From the NCBI GenBank assembly GCA_018376905.1, contig JAHAAK010000042.1:1-17485 (forward strand): 17,485 nt of DNA, given 5' to 3'. The translations under genes and the position numbers were made by a program. Under the pieces are notes generated by a model. The model was given only the letters and a program-made list of their open reading frames with translations. It made no database searches and was not told the origin of the DNA. This DNA is from Collinsella sp. (GTDB taxonomy: Bacteria; Actinomycetota; Coriobacteriia; Coriobacteriales; Coriobacteriaceae). Shown here one piece after another: positions 13,602 through 17,485 of this stretch. Position 1 is the first letter of the stretch; every line of letters starts with the position of its first letter.

Positions 13602-13829
13602 GCGACGTGCATTTTTGCGAGTATTCTGCAGTCGAAGGTCCCTGCATACCGATCTCGGGCAAAAAATCGGGAGTTCTCGATGTTTTCTACGAATGATGGG
13701 CGGGGTTATGGGCTGGCAGCGTTTGATTTGCAGGGATATTCGCGGTCTTTGGCATTTATCGTGGCGCCCGAAGCTCTTGGTTATGTTGAATACTCCTAAA
13801 AATGCACGACGCTTAGAGGGGGACCTTCG
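13602..13829. repeat. MITE-like element with inverted modules in permuted order
   Basis: GTGCATTTTTgcGAGTATTC (13607-13626) recurs inverted at 13788-13807 with two mismatches; with flanking bases the match extends to 25 bp with three mismatches. A second module, CGAAGGTCCC (13633-13642), recurs inverted and exact at 13820-13829. The order is A-B ... A'-B', not the nested A-B ... B'-A' of an ordinary inverted repeat. The ~160 bp between arms encode no known protein but hold a 39-residue frame with a ribosome binding site. This is the main content of the 559-bp stretch between ilvE and lemA; 13500-13601 shows nothing I can name. Confidence 0.6.
13680..13799 (+). CDS. Possible 39-residue small protein inside the repeat element
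   Basis: A short frame starts at an ATG with GGGAG 7 nt upstream and ends at a TAA within the right inverted repeat. The product (MFSTNDGRGYGLAAFDLQ...ALGYVEYS) is soluble-looking, without Cys or a membrane segment, and I recognise no family. The reading frame is also open upstream, and a second frame (GTG at 13607 to 13696) is open over the left arm, so openness alone is weak evidence. It is listed because a ribosome binding site and a repeat border coincide with it. Confidence 0.25.
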   Translation: MFSTNDGRGYGLAAFDLQGYSRSLAFIVAPEALGYVEYS

Positions 13830-13838
13830 CGAAAAAGG

Positions 13839-13877
13839 AAACCGCCCCGTCGAAGTATGCATTCGACGGGGCGGTTT
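13839..13877 (-). terminator. Terminator of lemA
   Basis: AAACCGCCCCGTCGAA (13839-13854) and TTCGACGGGGCGGTTT (13862-13877) form a perfect 16-bp stem with a 7-nt loop. On the minus strand it continues TTTCCTTTTTCG, a good T-rich tail. It lies 36 nt beyond the lemA stop codon. The stem is symmetric, so it may also stop plus-strand readthrough, though that side lacks a T run. Confidence 0.92.
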
Positions 13878-13913
13878 ATGCATTTGGCCGATTAAGGATG
13901 CGCTGTCAAACTA

Positions 13914-14465
13914 CTAGAACTTGACGGTCGGGGCCTGGCGGGCTGCTTCGGCGGCCTCGAAGCCCTGGCGCTCCTTAAACTGGAAGATGCCGGCAAAGAT
14001 GACAGCCGGGAACGTCTGAATGGCGTTGTTGTAGCTGAGCACGCAATCGTTGTAGCTCTGGCGTGCATAGCTAATCTTGTTCTCGGTATCCTCGAGCGAT
14101 GCCTGCAGCTGCGTAAAGTTGGTGTTTGCCTTAAGATCGGGATAGGCCTCGGCTACGGCGAAGAGCTGACGCAGCGCACCGGTCAGCACGTTGTCGGCTT
14201 CCATCTTGGCTTCGGGCGTGGTGGCCTTGACGGCGGTGTTACGCGCGCTGATCACGGCGGAGAGCGTCTCCTGCTCGTGCTTGGCGTAGCCCTTGACGGT
14301 CTCGACCAGGTTGGGGATCAGGTCGTTGCGACGCTGCAGCTGCGTATCGATGTTCTGCCAGGCGTTATCGATGCGGTTACGCTTGGTGACCATGTTGTTG
14401 TAGATGCCGGCGATGGCGCAGGCAATCACAATGACAACAACGATGCCGATGATGACGGGAAGCAT
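13914..14465 (-). CDS. lemA: LemA family protein
   Basis: A 183-residue protein, normal for the LemA family, whose biochemical role is still unclear. It has an N-terminal membrane anchor (LPVIIGIVVVIVIACAIAGI, 2-21), followed by the signature YNNMVTKRNRIDNAWQNID (22-40) and QLQRRNDLIPNLVETVKGYA (43-62). The rest is an all-alpha, coiled-coil-like bundle with conserved NFTQLQASLEDTENKISYAR (116-135) and YNNAIQTFPAVIFAG. The bulk probably faces outward from the membrane. The ATG is preceded by GGAG 5 nt upstream; the frame stays open well beyond it into tetR upstream DNA without family similarity. The peptidase (HtpX) or TPM-domain partners often beside lemA are absent here. Confidence 0.94.
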   Translation of the reverse strand: MLPVIIGIVVVIVIACAIAGIYNNMVTKRNRIDNAWQNIDTQLQRRNDLIPNLVETVKGYAKHEQETLSAVISARNTAVKATTPEAKMEADNVLTGALRQLFAVAEAYPDLKANTNFTQLQASLEDTENKISYARQSYNDCVLSYNNAIQTFPAVIFAGIFQFKERQGFEAAEAARQAPTVKF

Positions 14466-14512
14466 GATGTCTCCGTTTCGAATGGCCGCGGCGGCATGCG
14501 CCAGCTGCCGTT

Positions 14513-14555
14513 GGTATAACGCTACTAGTATACCCGCAACGTTTTGTCGTGCCGA
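14513..14555 (-). promoter_or_regulatory. Probable lemA promoter overlapped by an inverted repeat
   Basis: On the minus strand TCGGCA (14550-14555) and TATACT (14527-14532) are 17 bp apart, a fair promoter about 62 nt before the lemA ATG. The -10 box is inside an inverted repeat, GGTATA (14513-14518) with TATACC (14529-14534), 10 nt apart. This 22-bp site lies between lemA and the divergent tetR gene and is a candidate operator for the TetR protein. Confidence 0.5.
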
Positions 14556-14664
14556 ACTTTCCGGTAAGCGTTGTGTTTTCGGCGGGGTTGGCACCGGGGC
14601 AAAGCGCGCGAGGTACAGGTGTAAGATATGCGACAGATTGACGAGTGTTGTCTTTGCCCTGAGG

Positions 14665-15261
14665 ATGGCGATACCAGTGGACCTTCGCATCAAGAAAACC
14701 TACCGCGCCCTGTTCGATGCCTTTACCGAGCTTCTCGAGGAGCATCGTTTTGAGGACCTGACGGTTGCCATGCTGTGCGACCGCGCCATGATTCGCCGCA
14801 CGACGTTCTATAAGCACTTTCGCGATAAAAACGATTACTTCGCCTTTTATATCGATGAGCTCATGTCGGGCTTGCCGCAAAAACAGCCCGATGAGGCCGG
14901 CGCGGTGTCTGCCGAGGACGTGCGCGCGCTTCGGCACGCGATTTTGGACGATGCCATGGATTTGATTCTGGCGCACGAGCGGCTCATGGATAACATTTTG
15001 GCAAGCAGCATGTCGGGCATGTTGACCAACGTTATTTGCGACCGCATTGCCCACTCCATCCGCGAGCGTGTGATGAACGTGCTTGCCGAGGATGCCCTGG
15101 CCCCCGTGTCACTCGAGACGACGTCTGAGTTTGTCGCCGGCGGTATTATTCGACTTTTCACGATATGGTGGGAGTCGGGTCACGATCTTGAGCGTCGACC
15201 TGAGATAGCCGACGTGGTCGATGCGCTGTTTGAGCGGACCATGACACCGGTGCATCACTAG
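14665..15261 (+). CDS. TetR-family transcriptional regulator
   Basis: A 198-residue regulator. The N-terminal TetR DNA-binding domain is clear: RIKKTYRALFDAFTELLEEH (helix 1), FEDLTVAMLCDRAMIRRTTFYKHFRDKNDYF (helix-turn-helix, about 29-59). The C-terminal region (65-198) is helical, with LILAHERLMDNIL and EFVAGGIIRLFTIWWESG typical of the TetR group with a TetR_C_8-like ligand domain. The ligand is unknown. The ATG used here has no spaced ribosome binding site; a GTG at 14677, four codons on, would start the protein at the usual DLRIKKT position. It is divergent from lemA, which shares a likely operator region, and its stop lies 3 nt from the 3' end of the opposite-strand tRNA. Confidence 0.88.
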   Translation: MAIPVDLRIKKTYRALFDAFTELLEEHRFEDLTVAMLCDRAMIRRTTFYKHFRDKNDYFAFYIDELMSGLPQKQPDEAGAVSAEDVRALRHAILDDAMDLILAHERLMDNILASSMSGMLTNVICDRIAHSIRERVMNVLAEDALAPVSLETTSEFVAGGIIRLFTIWWESGHDLERRPEIADVVDALFERTMTPVHH

Positions 15262-15264
15262 AAG

Positions 15265-15354
15265 TGGCGGAGAGAGGGGGATTCGAACCCCCGGAACGCT
15301 CTCGCGCTCAACGGTTTTCAAGACCGCCGCATTCAACCGCTCTGCCATCTCTCC
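15265..15354 (-). tRNA. tRNA-Ser(UGA)
   Basis: Read on the minus strand this is a complete 90-nt class II tRNA. The acceptor stem is GGAGAGA/TCTCTCC with encoded CCA. The D arm contains GGCAGAGCGGTTGAATGC. The anticodon stem-loop is GCGGT-CTTGAAA-ACCGT with anticodon TGA (plus-strand 15318-15320), reading UCA and related serine codons. There is a long variable arm (GCGC/GCGT) and a T arm GGGGG-TTCGAAT-CCCCC. The long variable arm confirms serine. The 3' end lies 3 nt from the tetR stop codon, and the 5' end 51 nt from the tadA start. Confidence 0.97.
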
Positions 15355-15405
15355 GTGAGTCGTAATGATAGCATCGTTTTGGATTTGCAACAGGGAAGGC
15401 GAACG

Positions 15406-17187
15406 ATGACGATCACCGAAATCGATGAGAAGTTCATGCGCGAGGCGCTGGCGGAGGCGCGCGCCGCCGCTGCGGTGGGCGAGGTACCGATTGGTGCCGT
15501 GGTAGTGCGCGCGGGCGAGATTGTCGCGAGGGCGCATAATCGCCGCGAGCTCGATCAGGATCCTTCGGCTCATGCCGAGTTTTCGGCTCTGTGCGCCGCC
15601 GCTCATGCGCTTGGGCGCTGGCGCCTTTCCGATTGCACGGTCTACGTGACGCTCGAGCCCTGCTGTATGTGCGCGGGGCTTATGGTTAACGCGCGCGTGG
15701 GGCGCTGCGTGTACGGCGCGGCCGATGCTAAAGCGGGCGCTCTGGGGTCGCTATACGACCTCAATGCCGATTCGCGCCTGAATCATCGGTTTAATGTGAC
15801 CGCCGGCGTGCTGGCAGACGAGTGCCGCGCGGTGCTGAGCGGTTATTTTAGTGGGCTGCGTGGCACCGATGGTGCTGGCTGCGGTTGTGGGGCCGATCTT
15901 GAGGCGCATACCGCCCACGCCGAGGCGCTTGCGGGTGTCGAAGATACTGCCGTTGGGGCGGTCGATTTTGGTGCCGCGTGCCGCCGGCCCCGCCGTGTGC
16001 AGCTGGCGATCGACTCCTTTAAGGGCAGCGTTTCGAGCGCGCAGGCGGAGGAGGCCGTTGCCGAAGGTGTGCGCCGCGTGTGGCCCGATGCCCAGGTAAG
16101 CGCGCTGCCGCTGGCGGATGGCGGCGAGGGAACGCTCGATGCCGTTGCCGCGTGCGGCGGTGAGGTCGTGGCATGTGAAGTCGCAGGCCCTCTGGGCGAC
16201 TGTGTGTCTGCCCGGATGCTGGTGGACGGCGAGTACGAGTCGGCTGTAATCGAGATGGCCGAGGCGGCGGGTATTGGGTATTCGCCTTGCACAGAGCCGG
16301 CGGCGTTGGCCGCTACGACCTATGGCGTGGGCGAGCTCATGCTTCGAGCGGTTCGTGCTGGGGCAAAGACTATCTATATTGGTCTGGGCGGCAGTGCCAC
16401 CAACGACGGTGGCGCCGGCATGCTGCAGGCGCTGGGCGCGCGTGTGGTCGATGATCAGGGCTGCGATGTCGCCCCTGGTCTCGCGGGGCTTGAGCAGGTG
16501 GCGAGTATCGATTTGGCACCGGCGCTTCGGGCGCTGAATAGCGCGCGTATCGTCGTGCTCTCTGATGTCGAGAACCCGCTCGTGGGGCGTCGTGGGGCAC
16601 TTGCAGTGTTTGGCGGGCAAAAGGGCCTGCCGACAGACGATGTCGAAGCGCTGGGCAGGTACGACAGTTGGATGGTCGGCTACGGCCGCCTGCTCGATGC
16701 GGCGATTACCGGGGTGCGGGCTCAGGGGTTGTTGCGCGTGCCCGAGGGCGTGCGGACATTTGGCTCGGTGCTCGGCGTGCCTGGCGCGGGCGCGGCAGGT
16801 GGCTTGGGCGCCGCGCTGCTGGCGCTCGGTGCTGAGTTGCGTTCGGGCGTGGAGACGGTGCTCGATCTGATTGGGTTTGACGAGCGCGTGCGCGATGTCG
16901 ACCTGGTCATTACAGGCGAGGGCAACATGGACGAGCAATCCGCTGCCGGCAAGGCGCCGGTGGGCGTGGCCCGCCGTGCCAATCGCTATGGCAAGCCGGT
17001 AGTCGCCGTCGTGGGCGGTCGTGCGGATAATTTGGATGCGGTGTATGGTCAGGGCATCGACTTGGTCCTGCCGGTCTGCCGCAGGCCCATGCCTCTTGAC
17101 CAAGCGCTCGACCCCCAGGAAGCCACAACCAACCTCATCTGCGCCGGTGAAGCAGCCGCCCAAGCCTACGACCTCGCCCGCCTCTAA
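15406..17187 (+). CDS. Fusion of tRNA adenosine(34) deaminase (TadA) and glycerate kinase
   Basis: One uninterrupted 593-residue frame holds two complete enzymes. Residues 1-153 are TadA, which converts A34 to inosine in tRNA-Arg: zinc and catalytic motif HAE (56-58, in SAHAEF), PCCMC (85-89; Cys86 and Cys89), and the ends YGAADAKAGALGSLYDL and LNHRF. Residues about 199-593 are a class I glycerate 2-kinase, which makes 2-phosphoglycerate: DSFKGS (203-208), PLADGGEGT (235-243), IGLGGSATNDGGAGML (325-340), LSDVENPLVG (385-394), VITGEGNMDEQS. Between them lies a 45-residue Ala/Gly/Cys-rich linker without a stop or a ribosome binding site. Both halves keep their catalytic residues. The start ATG follows GGGAAGG. 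TadA is normally a stand-alone protein, so the fusion is odd, though the single frame argues against an artefact only for this sequence. Confidence 0.9.
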   Translation: MTITEIDEKFMREALAEARAAAAVGEVPIGAVVVRAGEIVARAHNRRELDQDPSAHAEFSALCAAAHALGRWRLSDCTVYVTLEPCCMCAGLMVNARVGRCVYGAADAKAGALGSLYDLNADSRLNHRFNVTAGVLADECRAVLSGYFSGLRGTDGAGCGCGADLEAHTAHAEALAGVEDTAVGAVDFGAACRRPRRVQLAIDSFKGSVSSAQAEEAVAEGVRRVWPDAQVSALPLADGGEGTLDAVAACGGEVVACEVAGPLGDCVSARMLVDGEYESAVIEMAEAAGIGYSPCTEPAALAATTYGVGELMLRAVRAGAKTIYIGLGGSATNDGGAGMLQALGARVVDDQGCDVAPGLAGLEQVASIDLAPALRALNSARIVVLSDVENPLVGRRGALAVFGGQKGLPTDDVEALGRYDSWMVGYGRLLDAAITGVRAQGLLRVPEGVRTFGSVLGVPGAGAAGGLGAALLALGAELRSGVETVLDLIGFDERVRDVDLVITGEGNMDEQSAAGKAPVGVARRANRYGKPVVAVVGGRADNLDAVYGQGIDLVLPVCRRPMPLDQALDPQEATTNLICAGEAAAQAYDLARL

Positions 17188-17202
17188 AACCCAACTCCCT
17201 AT

Positions 17203-17269
17203 AAGTTGCGGTGGAATAGTTCCTGTTTGGCGGCTCAGGCGGCAAACAGGAACTATTCCACCGCAACTT
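17203..17269. repeat. Perfect 27-bp hairpin after the tadA-glycerate kinase gene
   Basis: The arms at 17203-17229 and 17243-17269 are perfectly complementary over 27 bp around a 13-nt loop (GCGGCTCAGGCGG). It starts 15 nt after the stop codon. No T run follows on either strand. The first ten bases with one upstream base, ATAAGTTGCG (17201-17210), also occur at 4681-4690 over the end of the membrane-protein gene, suggesting members of one REP-like family. Confidence 0.75.
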
Positions 17270-17369
17270 CGAGAATGGCTATCCGAGGCTGGTCGCCTTG
17301 GGCCTTGGGTCGGACCGTCCGCCATGAAATGCGGCCATCTACTACGTTTAGCCGAGCGCCCTTGACCAT
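17253..17369 (-). CDS. Possible 38-residue small protein ending in the hairpin
   Basis: A short frame starts at an ATG about 16 nt after the minus-strand -10 box, so it would be nearly leaderless. It ends with a TAG inside the right arm of the 27-bp hairpin. The product is basic and soluble-looking (MVKGARLNVVDGRISWRT...); I recognise no family and see no ribosome binding site. It is supported only by the promoter position. Confidence 0.2.
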   Translation of the reverse strand: MVKGARLNVVDGRISWRTVRPKAQGDQPRIAILEVAVE

Positions 17370-17384
17370 CCCGGATTTTGTGAA

Positions 17385-17414
17385 ATTAAAACCGACGCTC
17401 CTATAAGTTGTCAA
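17385..17414 (-). promoter_or_regulatory. Good minus-strand promoter with an overlapping plus-strand one
   Basis: On the minus strand TTGACA (17409-17414) and TTTAAT (17385-17390) are 18 bp apart, a near-consensus promoter. On the plus strand TTGTGA (17378-17383) and TATAAG (17402-17407) are also 18 bp apart, so two promoters would overlap in opposite directions. Neither has a confident gene downstream in this window. Confidence 0.45.
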
Positions 17415-17485
17415 GAGGCAGTTTGCGGGAGCGCTCTCTCCAATTCGCACAGGAGCTCGTAATACCTCCTCTCCAGTTTCGTCGA
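17411..17485 (-). CDS. Possible C-terminal end of a gene entering from the right edge
   Basis: On the minus strand the frame is open from the window edge to a TGA at 17411-17413. The last residues (KLERRYYELLCELERALPQT) look like an amphipathic helix. Twenty-four codons are too few to judge, and the stop overlaps the candidate -35 box. It is listed only as a possible gene fragment. Confidence 0.18.
   Translation of the reverse strand, partial: STKLERRYYELLCELERALPQTAS

Noticed and set aside
13311..13679. Frame overlapping the end of ilvE and the long hairpin
   Set aside because: It begins inside ilvE in another frame and reads through the palindrome; only its last 39 codons have a ribosome binding site and are kept as a weak candidate.
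15265..15354. tRNA-Ser as an integration (att) site
   Set aside because: No integrase gene and no repeated copy of the tRNA 3' end in the window; the neighbours look like core genes.
15751..17325. 524-codon open frame on the minus strand opposite the fusion gene
   Set aside because: It lies antisense to the glycerate kinase half and shows no domain; same reverse-frame effect. It also has no promoter or ribosome binding site I could see.
1..17485. CRISPR array, transposase or phage genes
   Set aside because: No regularly spaced direct repeats and no product with transposase, integrase or phage motifs were found on either strand.

Overview
The window is a stretch of high-GC chromosome that looks like a Gram-positive actinobacterium of the class Coriobacteriia, most likely a Collinsella-type gut anaerobe. 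This is inferred from GC-rich codon use, AGGAG-type ribosome binding sites and the gene mix; no taxonomic marker gene such as 16S is present. There is no phage, transposase, plasmid or CRISPR machinery. It is core and housekeeping DNA with many small palindromic elements between genes.

Layout: (1) 1-2540: the 3' end of glmS with a strong terminator, a minus-strand GntR/FCD regulator, and a divergent YeiH-family membrane protein. (2) 2541-5981: a Fis-type regulator built on an apparently dead NtrC-like AAA+ domain, a one-pass membrane protein of unknown function, a minus-strand nitroreductase, and a 96-residue orphan protein that forms its own transcription unit. (3) 6000-10404: a MarR-type regulator followed by two overlapping half-transporters that form a heterodimeric ABC exporter. 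The marR promoter (TTGACG-17-TAATGT) carries two 18-bp direct repeats that look like its operators. (4) 10405-13354: serine acetyltransferase (minus), a DedA membrane protein, and a branched-chain aminotransferase. (5) 13355-13913: a 559-bp stretch without a convincing gene. It holds a 125-nt hairpin, a repeat element with permuted inverted modules, and a terminator. (6) 13914-15354: lemA (minus), a divergent TetR regulator, and tRNA-Ser(UGA) (minus), which ends 3 nt from the tetR stop codon. (7) 15406-17187: a single reading frame fusing a complete tRNA adenosine deaminase (TadA) to a complete glycerate kinase. (8) 17188-17485: a perfect 27-bp hairpin and a good minus-strand promoter, with no firm gene.

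The clearest multi-gene system is marR plus the ABC pair. The first transporter subunit has the degenerate ATP-site residues (Asp for the catalytic Glu, Gln for the switch His) and the second has the canonical ones. This is the known pattern of asymmetric heterodimeric exporters, and the operator layout suggests MarR autoregulates the operon. The most unusual single gene is the TadA-glycerate kinase fusion. The most unusual non-coding features are the repeat element at 13602-13829 and the REP-like palindromes at gene ends.
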